Below, piece after piece: positions 50,438-58,746 of a stretch of 64,000 nt of DNA. The DNA is taken from the NCBI RefSeq assembly GCF_029892425.1, contig NZ_JARXWB010000021.1, positions 78,768 through 142,767 of the forward strand, read 5' to 3'. Each line of letters opens with the position of its first letter. Positions within the stretch are counted from its first letter, which is position 1. The translations under genes and the position numbers were made by a program. Source of the stretch: Bradyrhizobium sp. BR13661 (GTDB lineage: Bacteria; Pseudomonadota; Alphaproteobacteria; Rhizobiales; Xanthobacteraceae). Under the pieces are notes generated by a model that was given only the letters and a program-made list of their open reading frames with translations, was not told the origin of the DNA and searched no databases.

Positions 50438-50695
50438 TTCGCCTCTCCCCGCCTGCGGGGAGCGGCCGGAGCGCGTCAGCGATCCGGGTGAGGGCTTGCG
50501 CAATTGAGCCTTCGAAAAAGGTCGTCATGCCCGGGCTCGTCCCGGGCATCCACGTTCTTCGCTCCACGTGGTTAGGGGTGGATGGCCGGGACATCTGCGC
50601 GAAGACGCGCTTCGCGCTTTTGCCCGGCCATGACGTCGCGGAGGCGTTAGCGCTCATGCCATTCAGATGCCCGGCGGCAAGCGGGGAGAGGCGAA
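50438..50695. repeat. Long-range inverted repeat enclosing nested palindromes
   Basis: Perfect 15-base arms TTCGCCTCTCCCCGC (50438-50452) and GCGGGGAGAGGCGAA (50681-50695) bracket the 300-base gap between the CoA ligase and livH. Immediately inside, GCCTGCGGGG continues a local hairpin, and the GTCATG-type palindrome (50523-50635) sits in the middle. This is a mosaic of repeats in a place where one transcript must pass, so it may tune expression inside the operon. Confidence 0.85.
50523..50635. repeat. GTCATG...CATGAC palindromic repeat, expanded copy
   Basis: CGTCATGCCCGGGCTCGTCCC begins the left arm and CCCGGCCATGACG ends the right one. Between the arms is an inserted section with GCGCGAAGACGCGCTTCGCGC. 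It is a longer variant of the repeats at 41216-41296 and 54018-54103. Confidence 0.8.
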
Positions 50696-50708
50696 AGGTC
50701 AATCACAC

Positions 50709-51602
50709 ATGAACACCGCCTTCCTCATCCAGCTTCTGGTCAACGGCCTCGTCGTCGGCACGCTCTATGGCGTGGTCGCGATGTCGTTCGTGCTGATCTA
50801 CAAGGCGACGCAGGTCGTCAACTTTGCGCAGGGTGAATTGCTGCTGGTCGGCGCCTGGGTGTGCTGGGCGCTGCTCGCCAAGTATCAGGTGCCATTCTGG
50901 ATCGGCATGCCGATCACGCTGGTGTTCATGTTCGTGTTCGGCATCGCGATCCAGGTCCTGATCCTGCGGCCGATGATCGGCGAGCCGATCATCTCGGTGA
51001 TCATGGTGACGATCGGACTCTCCACCGTGCTGCAGGCGACGCTGAAATGGATGTTCGGCGTCAACCCGCAGCCGTTCCCCCGCGTGTTCGAGAGCCAGTC
51101 GGTCGCTCTGTTCGGCCTCCAGATCCAGACCGTCTATGTCATGAGCCTGATCGTGTCGGTGGCTATGATGATCGGCATGGCCTGGTTCTTCCGCGCGTCG
51201 AAATACGGCCTTGCGATGCGGGCCACCGCGTTCAACCAGCAGGTGGCGCAGTCGCTCGGCATTTCCGTCAAGAGCGTGTTTGCGATGGCCTGGGCGATCT
51301 CCGCAACCGTCTCGGCCGTCGCCGGCGTCGTCGTCGCCGTGGTGAACGGCGTCTCCTCAGGCCTTGCCGCCTACGGCATAAAAGTGTTTCCGGCGGCGAT
51401 CCTCGGCGGGCTCGATTCCGTCGGCGGCGCCGTGCTCGGCGGCATCATCATCGGCCTGCTCGAGAACATCGCGCAATATGTCGATAGCCAGTACCTGCAC
51501 TGGGGCAATCTCTACGAGATCGCACCGTTCTACGTCCTCATCATCGTGCTGATGATCAAGCCTTACGGCCTGTTCGGCACCCACGACATCGAGCGGATCT
51601 GA
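50709..51602 (+). CDS. livH: Branched-chain amino acid type ABC permease (LivH), second system
   Basis: The 297-residue permease begins MNTAFLIQLLVNGLVVGTLYG and has LIYKATQVVNFAQGELLLVGAW near residue 28, and the coupling loop SKYGLAMRATAFNQQVAQSLGIS near 170. PYGLFGTHDIERI ends the protein. The upstream in-frame ATG at 50667 lies in repeat sequence and is rejected. The livM gene starts three bases after its stop. Confidence 0.94.
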   Translation: MNTAFLIQLLVNGLVVGTLYGVVAMSFVLIYKATQVVNFAQGELLLVGAWVCWALLAKYQVPFWIGMPITLVFMFVFGIAIQVLILRPMIGEPIISVIMVTIGLSTVLQATLKWMFGVNPQPFPRVFESQSVALFGLQIQTVYVMSLIVSVAMMIGMAWFFRASKYGLAMRATAFNQQVAQSLGISVKSVFAMAWAISATVSAVAGVVVAVVNGVSSGLAAYGIKVFPAAILGGLDSVGGAVLGGIIIGLLENIAQYVDSQYLHWGNLYEIAPFYVLIIVLMIKPYGLFGTHDIERI

Positions 51603-51605
51603 CCC

Positions 51606-52679
51606 ATGGCCGGCCCTTCCCTCATCCCCGCTGGTGATTTCCGCACCTCCTATGCGGCCGACACCACGATCTTCCCGACCACGACCAGCCGGAATTTTGC
51701 AATTCTCGGCGTGCTTTTGCTCTGCCTCGTGCCGCAATTCATCGGCGGATACTGGCTCAGCATCCTGATCCAGATCGGCATCTTCTCGATTGCTGCGCTG
51801 GGACTGAACATCCTGGTCGGCTTCACCGGCCAGATCTCGATCGGCCACGCCGCCTTTTTTCTGCTTGGCGCTTTCTCGTCGGCCTATATCTCCAACAACG
51901 CACCGATCCCGGTGTTCTTCGCGATCCCGCTCGCCGGTGTCGTCACTGCACTGGTGGGGTTGATCTTCGGCATCCCGGCGGCGCGGCTCAAGGGGCTCTA
52001 TCTCGTCATCGCCACCCTTGCCGCACAATACATCCTGCTCGACTTCTTCTCCCGCGCCGAATGGTTTTCCGGCGGATCGGTGCCGGCGAGCGCCGAGCCG
52101 TTCTCCATCTTCGGCTACACGCTGCGCGGCGACCGGCAATATTTCTACGTGGTGCTGGCCTATGTGCTGGCAAGCTACATCCTCGTCACCAATCTGATGC
52201 GCACGCGCGACGGCCGCGCGCTGGTGGCGATCCGCGACCATTATCTCTCCGCCGAGATCATGGGCATCAACCTCACCAAATACCGCACGCTGTCATTCGG
52301 GCTTGCCGCCTTTTTCGCCGGCATCGCCGGCGCGCTCTTTGCGCACTACCAGCTCGTGGTGTCGCAAGAAGGTTTCGGCATCGAGCGCTCGATCCTGTTC
52401 CTCGCGATGATCATCATCGGTGGCACCGGTTCGATCATGGGCACGCTGATGGGCACGGCCTTCGTGGTGCTGCTGCCTGAGGCGATGGAATGGATCAGCC
52501 TGCACCTGAAGGGCGGCGCGATCGACCATGCGCTGGCGCTCAACAACAATCTCACATTTCTGCGCGAGATCGCGATCGGGCTCATCATCATCGTGTTTCT
52601 GATGTTCGAACCTGATGGCCTCGCGCATCGCTGGCGGCAGATCAAGGCCTATTGGAAACTCTACCCGTTCTCGTATTGA
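51606..52679 (+). CDS. livM: Branched-chain amino acid type ABC permease (LivM), second system
   Basis: The 357-residue membrane protein has LGLNILVGFTGQISIGHAAFFLLGA near residue 65 (the LivM block), RDGRALVAIRDHYLSAEIMGIN near 205 and MIIIGGTGSIMGTLMGTAFVVLLPEA near 262. The N-terminal 35 residues are hydrophilic and unusual for LivM. It forms the channel with LivH. The next gene, for the binding protein, begins 41 bases later with an AGGAGGA ribosome site. Confidence 0.93.
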   Translation: MAGPSLIPAGDFRTSYAADTTIFPTTTSRNFAILGVLLLCLVPQFIGGYWLSILIQIGIFSIAALGLNILVGFTGQISIGHAAFFLLGAFSSAYISNNAPIPVFFAIPLAGVVTALVGLIFGIPAARLKGLYLVIATLAAQYILLDFFSRAEWFSGGSVPASAEPFSIFGYTLRGDRQYFYVVLAYVLASYILVTNLMRTRDGRALVAIRDHYLSAEIMGINLTKYRTLSFGLAAFFAGIAGALFAHYQLVVSQEGFGIERSILFLAMIIIGGTGSIMGTLMGTAFVVLLPEAMEWISLHLKGGAIDHALALNNNLTFLREIAIGLIIIVFLMFEPDGLAHRWRQIKAYWKLYPFSY

Positions 52680-52720
52680 GCGCGGCTATCTCAACAACCA
52701 ATAACAGGAGGAGACCACCA

Positions 52721-54004
52721 ATGAAGACAAGAGCCCTTTTGAGCACCGCTTCACTCGCGCTTGTCATCGCCGCATTTTCGGCCGGCGCACAGGCGCAGAT
52801 CGCAATCGGCCATCTCGAGGACCGCTCGGGCGGCACGGCCGACGTCGGCACCCCCTTCGGCCAGGCCGTCGCCGACACCTTCGCTTGGGTCAACAAGAAT
52901 GGCGGCGTCGGCGGCAAGCAGCTCAACGTCGACACCAATGATTACGGCTACCAGGTGCCGAAGGCGATCGCGCTGTACAAGAAGTGGTCGGCGCCGGACA
53001 ACAAGGTCGCCGCCATCATGGGCTGGGGCACGGCGGATACCGAGGCACTGACCGGCTTCCTCGCCCAGGACAAGATTCCCGACATGTCCGGCTCCTACGC
53101 TGCGGCTCTGTCGGACCCCGAAGGCACCAGCGGCAAGGCCAAGCCCGCGCCGTACAATTTCTTCTACGGCCCGACCTATTCGGACGCGCTGCGCGCGATG
53201 CTGATGTGGGCGGCGGAGGACTGGAAGGCCAAGGGCAAGCCGGGCAAGCCGAAATACGTCCACATGGGCGCCAACCATCCCTACCCCAACGCGCCGAAGG
53301 CCGCCGGCGAGGCGCTGGCCACCGAGCTCGGTTTCGAAGTGCTGCCGCCGCTGGTGTTCGCGCTCAGCCCGGGCGACTACAGCAGCCAGTGCCTGAGCCT
53401 GAAGAGCTCGGGTGCGAACTACGCCTATCTCGGCAACACGCCGCAGTCCAACGTTTCGGTGCTGAAGGCGTGCAAGGCGGCCAACGTGGACGTTCAGTTC
53501 CTCGGCAACGTCTGGGGCATGGACGAGGCCGGCGCGAAGGCTGCCGGCGACGCTGCCGACGGCGTGGTGTTCCCGCTGCGCACGGCAGTGAGCTGGGGCG
53601 GAGATGCGCCCGGCATGAAGACGTTGATCGAAATCTCCAAGATGTCCGACCCTTCAGGCAAGGTCTACCGCCCCGTGCATTACGTCGCGGCTGTCTGCTC
53701 GGCTCTTTACCTGAAGGAGGCGCTCGATTGGGCCGCCAAGAACGGCGGCGCCACCGGAGAGAACGTCGCCAAGGGCTTCTATCAGAAGAAGGACTGGGTG
53801 CCGTCAGGCATGGAAGGCGTCTGCAATCCCTCGACCTGGACCGAAAAGGACCATCGCGGGACCATGAAGGTCGACCTCTATCGCACGAAGGTCTCGGGCG
53901 CGACCGATGGCGACATCAACGACCTCATGGCCAAGGGCACGATCAAGCTCGAGAAGGTCAAGTCGGTCGAGCTGCCGCGCAAGCCGGAATGGTTTGGCTG
54001 GTGA
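52721..54004 (+). CDS. ABC transporter substrate-binding protein (Peripla_BP_6), second system
   Basis: A 427-residue protein with signal peptide (TRALLSTASLALVIAAFSAGAQA) and a mature part beginning QIAIGHLEDRSGGTADVGTPF. It contains YKKWSAPDNKVAAIMGWGTADTEAL and FVLSPGDYSSQCLSLKSSGANYAYLGNT-like text, ending KSVELPRKPEWFGW. It is diverged from the first binding protein, so the two systems have different ligands. ATG 52721 follows AGGAGGA; the longer frame from 52652 has no signal. A palindromic repeat follows the gene, then livF. Confidence 0.93.
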   Translation: MKTRALLSTASLALVIAAFSAGAQAQIAIGHLEDRSGGTADVGTPFGQAVADTFAWVNKNGGVGGKQLNVDTNDYGYQVPKAIALYKKWSAPDNKVAAIMGWGTADTEALTGFLAQDKIPDMSGSYAAALSDPEGTSGKAKPAPYNFFYGPTYSDALRAMLMWAAEDWKAKGKPGKPKYVHMGANHPYPNAPKAAGEALATELGFEVLPPLVFALSPGDYSSQCLSLKSSGANYAYLGNTPQSNVSVLKACKAANVDVQFLGNVWGMDEAGAKAAGDAADGVVFPLRTAVSWGGDAPGMKTLIEISKMSDPSGKVYRPVHYVAAVCSALYLKEALDWAAKNGGATGENVAKGFYQKKDWVPSGMEGVCNPSTWTEKDHRGTMKVDLYRTKVSGATDGDINDLMAKGTIKLEKVKSVELPRKPEWFGW

Positions 54005-54017
54005 GCCCAACCTCAGG

Positions 54018-54103
54018 CGTCATGGCCGGGCTTGTCCCGGCCATCCACGCCTAACCAATCGGTACGAAGTACGTGGATGCCCGGGACAAGCCCGGGCATG
54101 ACG
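54018..54103. repeat. GTCATGGCCGGG...CCCGGGCATGAC palindromic repeat
   Basis: Arms of about 33 bases, differing at only about four positions, are separated by some 20 bases (AACCAATCGGTACGAAGT). It is nearly the same as the copy at 41216-41296. It lies in the 125-base gap between the substrate-binding gene and livF, and can form a stable RNA hairpin there. Confidence 0.85.
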
Positions 54104-54129
54104 AGCGCGGCAAATTGGCGGCACCCATC

Positions 54130-54969
54130 ATGACTGACACCCTCGAAGCATCTCGCACCACCCCCACCGTCGTCCCTGCACCGCCCCTCCTCGCCGTGCG
54201 CAACATCGAGGTCGTCTATGACGACGTCATCCTGGTGCTGCGCGGCCTCAGCCTCGACGTGCCGAAGGGCGCGATCGTGGCGCTGCTCGGCGCCAATGGT
54301 GCCGGCAAGTCGACGACGCTGAAGGCGATCTCGGGACTGCTCAAGACCGAGGACGGCGAGGTCACGCGCGGCGAGATCCTGTTCGAGGGCGAGCCGATCG
54401 CCGGCGTCGATCCCGACAAGATCGTCCGCCGCGGCATCTTCCAGGTGATGGAGGGCCGGCGCATCATCGCCGACATGACGTCGCTGGAGAACCTCAGGCT
54501 CGGCGCATTCACCCGCCGGGACCGCGAGGTCGATGCCGACCTCGATATGGTCTTCAACTACTTCCCGCGCCTGAAGGAGCGTACCGGATTGGCCGGCTAT
54601 CTTTCCGGCGGCGAGCAGCAGATGCTCGCGATCGGCCGCGCGCTGATGGCGCGCCCGAAGATGATCCTGATGGACGAACCGTCGATGGGCCTGTCGCCAC
54701 TGCTGGTGAAAGAGGTCTTCTCGATCATCCAGGAGATCAATCGCGACCTCGGCGTCACCATCCTGCTGGTCGAGCAGAACGCGCGCGCCGCGCTGTCGGT
54801 GGCAAGCCACGGCTACATCATGGAACAGGGCAAGGTCGTGCTCGACGGCACCGCCGACGAGCTGCGCGACAACGAGGACGTCAAGGAATTCTACCTCGGC
54901 GGCGCTGGCGACCAGCGCAAGAGCTTCAAGAACCTCAAGAGCTTCAAGCGGCGCAAGCGGTGGCTCTAA
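54130..54969 (+). CDS. livF: Branched-chain amino acid type ABC ATPase (LivF-like), second system
   Basis: The 279-residue ATPase has GANGAGKSTTLKAISGLL (Walker A) near residue 55, GIFQVMEGRRIIADMTSLENL, YLSGGEQQMLAIGRALMARPK near 158 and ILMDEPSMGLSPLLVKEVF. The C-terminus extends past the usual LivF end with KSFKNLKSFKRRKRWL, a basic tail. ATG 54130 is used; the frame from 54073 lies in the repeat. The last four bases overlap the end of the convergent AGE-family gene. Confidence 0.94.
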   Translation: MTDTLEASRTTPTVVPAPPLLAVRNIEVVYDDVILVLRGLSLDVPKGAIVALLGANGAGKSTTLKAISGLLKTEDGEVTRGEILFEGEPIAGVDPDKIVRRGIFQVMEGRRIIADMTSLENLRLGAFTRRDREVDADLDMVFNYFPRLKERTGLAGYLSGGEQQMLAIGRALMARPKMILMDEPSMGLSPLLVKEVFSIIQEINRDLGVTILLVEQNARAALSVASHGYIMEQGKVVLDGTADELRDNEDVKEFYLGGAGDQRKSFKNLKSFKRRKRWL

Positions 54970-56120
54970 TCTTCCAGGACTTGCTCCGCTTCCGTGACTG
55001 CACAGAGCACATGATAGAACGACGACGCAGGAATGGTGTCGACCAGCGATTTGCCGTCGCTGTCGAACTGGTCGTACCAGCCGCCCCGCACGGGATGGCT
55101 GAGGTAGTGCCGTTCGAGCCGCACCAGCGCCGCGCGGGCTTCATCCGCCGCACCCGCTTCGCCCGACTCGGCCTGTGCGATCCACGCCTTCGCGATCTCG
55201 GTCTGCGGCCAAAGCCGGCGCGTCGAGCGGCGGATGTTGCCGGCATCATCGCCCTCGTCGACCACACAGCCGGTGGCCGCGTCGCGATAGCGCAGCGCGG
55301 TCGCCAGCAGTTCTGCGCGCCGCGTGCCCGTCGGGCAGCCCGTGATGCGTTCAAACCCTTTCAGCAGCCAGACCCATTCCGCCTGATGGCCCGGCTCGAC
55401 GCTGACCGGCTCGATCTTCGACCAGTCCTCCTCGAAATACTCCGTGAGGATGCGCTTCTGCTTGTCGTAGAGATTGGCGAGGAACAGCGCGAAGAATTCA
55501 CCGGCACGATTCTGGAACGACAGATCGTGGGTCGCGTCGAAACACGCGATCATCGCCTCGAACAGATGCATGTGCGGGTTCTGCCGCCGCGGCAGCGTCA
55601 CCGGCAGGCCTTCGTGGACACCGCCATGCGGCGAGCGCAGATGGCCATCGAGGAAGGCAAGCAGCGCGTCGATCTCGGTGCGAATTTGCGCGTCCCTGTC
55701 GAGCGAATAGACGGTCGCCAGCGCAAACAGAATGAAGGCGTGGTCGTAGGCATCGCGCCGCGCGTCCAGCACCGCACCATCAGGTGTCAGACGGTGCACA
55801 TAGCCGGGCTTACCATCGGGCCCCTTCGCCTTGGCCAACATGTGCTCGAGCCCCTTCAGCGCGATGGCGCGGCCTTGCGGATACCAGCCCATCTGCGCCG
55901 CCTTGGCGTAGCAATAGATCTGGCGGGCCTGCACCATCACCCGCCGCGGCGCGGCCGTATCCGCCGTGCCGTCGCGATGCAGTCGGTCGATGAAGCCCCC
56001 CGTGGTCTGGTCCCAACCGACGGTCGACCACAACGGGATCGAATCCTCGATCATGCGGTGCTTCAGGCGGGCGACGACGCCTGCCGCCTCCTCCGCCGGA
56101 ATGATGCTCTCGTCCGCCAT
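54966..56120 (-). CDS. AGE-family epimerase/isomerase (N-acylglucosamine 2-epimerase-like)
   Basis: The 384-residue protein has the (alpha/alpha)6-barrel pattern with histidines at expected places: RVMVQARQIYCYAKAAQMGW near residue 58, DAYDHAFILFALATVYSL near 123, RRQNPHMHLFEAMIACFDA near 177, VEPGHQAEWVWLLKGFER near 238 and RLWPQTEIAKAWIAQAE near 300. Members epimerise N-acetyl- or free hexoses such as mannose/glucose/fructose. ATG 56120 (MADESIIPAEEA) replaces the longer frame to 56180. It is divergent from the PaaK-like gene and convergent with livF. Confidence 0.9.
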   Translation of the reverse strand: MADESIIPAEEAAGVVARLKHRMIEDSIPLWSTVGWDQTTGGFIDRLHRDGTADTAAPRRVMVQARQIYCYAKAAQMGWYPQGRAIALKGLEHMLAKAKGPDGKPGYVHRLTPDGAVLDARRDAYDHAFILFALATVYSLDRDAQIRTEIDALLAFLDGHLRSPHGGVHEGLPVTLPRRQNPHMHLFEAMIACFDATHDLSFQNRAGEFFALFLANLYDKQKRILTEYFEEDWSKIEPVSVEPGHQAEWVWLLKGFERITGCPTGTRRAELLATALRYRDAATGCVVDEGDDAGNIRRSTRRLWPQTEIAKAWIAQAESGEAGAADEARAALVRLERHYLSHPVRGGWYDQFDSDGKSLVDTIPASSFYHVLCAVTEAEQVLED

Positions 56121-56206
56121 CGCGTCCTCTCCACGCCCCGCCAATGGCCGTCTGATACCTATGCGGGCGGCGGCGTGCAACGGATGCCAACCCGGAAAGA
56201 TCTGCC

Positions 56207-57430
56207 ATGACCGCCCATTACGACGCCCTCGAGACGCGCGAGCATGCAGCGCGCGAGGCCGATCTGCTCGCCCGCCTGCCGGACGTGCTGCGAAGCGCCC
56301 TGGCCGCGCCGGCCTATGCCGAACGCTTCAAAGGCATCGACCCCGCCGCCGTGACCTCCAGGGCGGCGCTGGCAGGCCTTCCCGTACTGCGCAAATCGGA
56401 ACTTCCCGCCCTGCACAAGGCCTCCCAGCCCTTCGGCGGCTTCGTGGCGGCGCCCCCGGGGTCATTCGCCCGCCTCTTCACCTCCCCAGGCCCGATCTTC
56501 GAGCCGGAGGGGCGCCAGGCCGATCCCTGGCGCGGCGCGCGGGCGCTGTTTGCAGCCGGTTTCCGCCCCGACGACATCGTGCTCAACACCTTCAGCTACC
56601 ACCTGACCCCCGGCGGCTTCATCTTCGACTCGTCGGCCCGCGCGCTCGGCTGCGCGGTGATCCCGGCCGGCCCGGGCAATACCGAGCAGCAATTCGAGCT
56701 GATCGAGGCCTACCGCCCGGTCGGCTACAGCGGCACGCCCGATTTCCTCAAGATCCTGCTCGATGCGGCTACGACCGCAGGCCGCGACGTCACCTCGATC
56801 AAGCGCGCGCTGGTCTCGGGCGCAGCCTTTCCACCCTCCCTTCAGGCCGAGATCAAGGCGCGCGGCATCGACGCCTACCAGGCCTTCGGCACCGCCGATC
56901 TCGGCCTTGTCGCGTTCGAGACCGAGGCCCGCGATGGCATGGTCGTGAACGAGGATCTGATCATGGAGATCGTCAAGCCCGGCACCGGCGATCCCGTTGC
57001 GCCGGGCGATGTCGGCGAGATCGTGGTGACCTCGCTCGATCCGCATCATCCATGGATCCGCCTCGCGCTCGGAGACCTCACGGCAGCGCTGCCAGGGCCC
57101 AGCAAATGCGGCCGCACCAATATGCGCATCAAAGGCTGGATGGGCCGCGCCGATCAGACCACCAAGGTCAAGGGCATGTTCGTCCGCCCCGAGCAGATCG
57201 CCGAGATCGGCAAGCGCCATCCTGCGCTCGGACGACTGCGGCTCGTCGTCACGCGCCAGGGCGAAGCGGATGCGATGACGTTGAAGGTGGAAACGGCAGC
57301 TGCAAGCGATGCACTGCGGGAGGAGATCGCCGGTACCTTGCGCGCGGTGACCAAGCTCGGCGGCAGCATCGAGCTGGTTGGCCTGGGTGCCTTGCCAAAT
57401 GATGGCAAGGTGATCGCGGATGAGCGGTAG
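56207..57430 (+). CDS. PaaK-like CoA ligase / adenylate-forming enzyme
   Basis: At 407 residues it has the length of phenylacetate-CoA ligase-type proteins. The N-terminus has YAERFKGIDPAAVTSRAALAGLPVLRK, as in PaaK. SFARLFTSPGPIFEPEG takes the place of the usual Ser/Thr-Gly-rich ATP loop and is unusual. YQAFGTADLGLVAFE near 225 matches the YGxTE region, and LGDLTAALPG and DQTTKVKGMFVRPEQIAEI near 310-340 give the hinge and C-terminal domain. It would activate an aromatic or aliphatic acid with ATP. With the long-chain-like ligase in the neighbouring liv operon, two ligases lie within 10 kb. Confidence 0.87.
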   Translation: MTAHYDALETREHAAREADLLARLPDVLRSALAAPAYAERFKGIDPAAVTSRAALAGLPVLRKSELPALHKASQPFGGFVAAPPGSFARLFTSPGPIFEPEGRQADPWRGARALFAAGFRPDDIVLNTFSYHLTPGGFIFDSSARALGCAVIPAGPGNTEQQFELIEAYRPVGYSGTPDFLKILLDAATTAGRDVTSIKRALVSGAAFPPSLQAEIKARGIDAYQAFGTADLGLVAFETEARDGMVVNEDLIMEIVKPGTGDPVAPGDVGEIVVTSLDPHHPWIRLALGDLTAALPGPSKCGRTNMRIKGWMGRADQTTKVKGMFVRPEQIAEIGKRHPALGRLRLVVTRQGEADAMTLKVETAAASDALREEIAGTLRAVTKLGGSIELVGLGALPNDGKVIADER

Positions 57431-57494
57431 GAAATACAGCGAATTCAATCCATAGGAAAAATTGGCTTCGTTTTGCCAACTTTTGCGGCCGTGC

Positions 57495-57908
57495 TCACTC
57501 GACATTATCGTCCATCGGCTCTGTTGAGCGAAACTGGTTTTCCGCTCGGCGGCGTTGCCTCTGGGCGCGACACTCATAGCGTTCCAATGCTGCCAAGCGC
57601 CGTACCTGTTCAGGCGAGGGAGATTGCAGATCTAAGTCTGCCAGAAGCCCGTTCCGTACAGCGGCGACCCGCTGCAGCTCGGTGCGAACTCGTACCATGT
57701 CCAGCACAGCCAGCCTTTGTAACTGGCTGACGCCTTCCGGCAAAAAAGGCTCTAGCCGCACATCCGCAAGAGGATCCGCCGACGCCGGAATGGACAGCCC
57801 GTGGCGCAGGGCATTGCGGCTCGATTTTAAACGCCCGGCCGGGCTCTTCGGCCCAGTGCTGCGCTTGGCATTTTCCCGGTTTGCCCGGATTTGCTTTTCA
57901 GTGGCCAT
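57495..57908 (-). CDS. Hypothetical protein with an NRENAKRSTGPKSPAGR motif
   Basis: The 137-residue protein starts MATEKQIRANRENAKRSTGPKSP, then SSRNALRHGLSIPAS; this basic N-terminal block (NxxNAxxSTGPxxxxG...NAxxHGL) recurs in many bacterial proteins of unknown role. The rest is helical and charged, with EPFLPEGVSQLQRLAVLDMVRVRTELQRV and a RLAALERYECRAQRQRRRAE tail. The upstream in-frame ATG at 57929 is within the previous gene. Its start overlaps the end of the upstream hypothetical gene by 11 bases. It is the first gene in the region that looks accessory. Confidence 0.7.
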   Translation of the reverse strand: MATEKQIRANRENAKRSTGPKSPAGRLKSSRNALRHGLSIPASADPLADVRLEPFLPEGVSQLQRLAVLDMVRVRTELQRVAAVRNGLLADLDLQSPSPEQVRRLAALERYECRAQRQRRRAENQFRSTEPMDDNVE

Positions 57909-58746
57909 GGCGGCGGATGTCTTCCTCATCGAGCAGCTCGATTGTCAACGAGGGCAGATCGTGTTCATCCCGATCTTGTTGCCCCTCTTGGCAAGACCCG
58001 ACCTGAGCAATCTGGTGGATGACTTTCCCTGTCGTTGCCCCCTCGACTACTTGGGAATGCCGCGGGTGACCATGATGGTGCGCCTTTGAATTGTCGTTCG
58101 CTTTCGTATGCATCACTTGCGGAGGTTCGAGGCGAGTTGGAGCTACGTCACCTTGGAATTCTGACTTCACCTCTTGGGAAGGTTGGACCTTCCGAGAAGC
58201 CTGGCGCTGCTTCATCTCCTTTTGGAGTTTTCGGCGGCCGCGTTCGCGTGATGACGCTAGCTGATCAAACGTCACGATCGCATTGATGTTATTTTGCGCT
58301 GACCGGGCGAGGACCTCTGCTTCCGTGATCTCATATTCCGCGAGCCTCGATTGAACTTCGTCGCGCTCTTCCTTGCTCCCGCTGAAATACTTGTCCGCCT
58401 CCCGTTCAGGCTTGCTTTCCGAGGACTTCAACCGAGCTTCGCCAGGACGAATTTCAATCAAGAACTCCTCCACGGCCTGCCGTTGGCCGCCGCGCATTGT
58501 GGCGTTACTAGCGCGGCGATAAAAACGCTCCTCCCATAGTTTCGCGACAAGATCGATCAGCGCAAACCACTCAAATGAACTCTGCGGCTGGTGATCATCG
58601 ATCATCGCAGAAACCAGATTCCAATAATGACTTGGCTCCTCGCCTTTGATCAGAATTGGCTCGACGAACAGTCCGACGATATGCTTTGGGACCTTGGCGA
58701 CCACGGTTTGCGCAGCCTTAGTCTGCGCCCCAACCGGTACTCTCAT
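57898..58746 (-). CDS. Hypothetical protein, 282 residues
   Basis: The protein begins MRVPVGAQTKAAQTVVAKVPK and carries PILIKGEEPSHYWNLVSAMIDDHQPQSSFEW and LWEERFYRRASNATMRGGQRQAVEEF in its first 100 residues, which look like a folded helical domain. Residues 120-170 are acidic and basic (KYFSGSKEERDEVQSRLAEYEI). The last third, from residue 190, is low in structure and rich in histidine (AHHHGHPRHSQ). I know the type only as a rhizobial hypothetical protein. It overlaps the gene downstream, so the two are likely coupled. The tail composition suggests it may have been extended by frameshift or fusion. Confidence 0.65.
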   Translation of the reverse strand: MRVPVGAQTKAAQTVVAKVPKHIVGLFVEPILIKGEEPSHYWNLVSAMIDDHQPQSSFEWFALIDLVAKLWEERFYRRASNATMRGGQRQAVEEFLIEIRPGEARLKSSESKPEREADKYFSGSKEERDEVQSRLAEYEITEAEVLARSAQNNINAIVTFDQLASSRERGRRKLQKEMKQRQASRKVQPSQEVKSEFQGDVAPTRLEPPQVMHTKANDNSKAHHHGHPRHSQVVEGATTGKVIHQIAQVGSCQEGQQDRDEHDLPSLTIELLDEEDIRRHGH

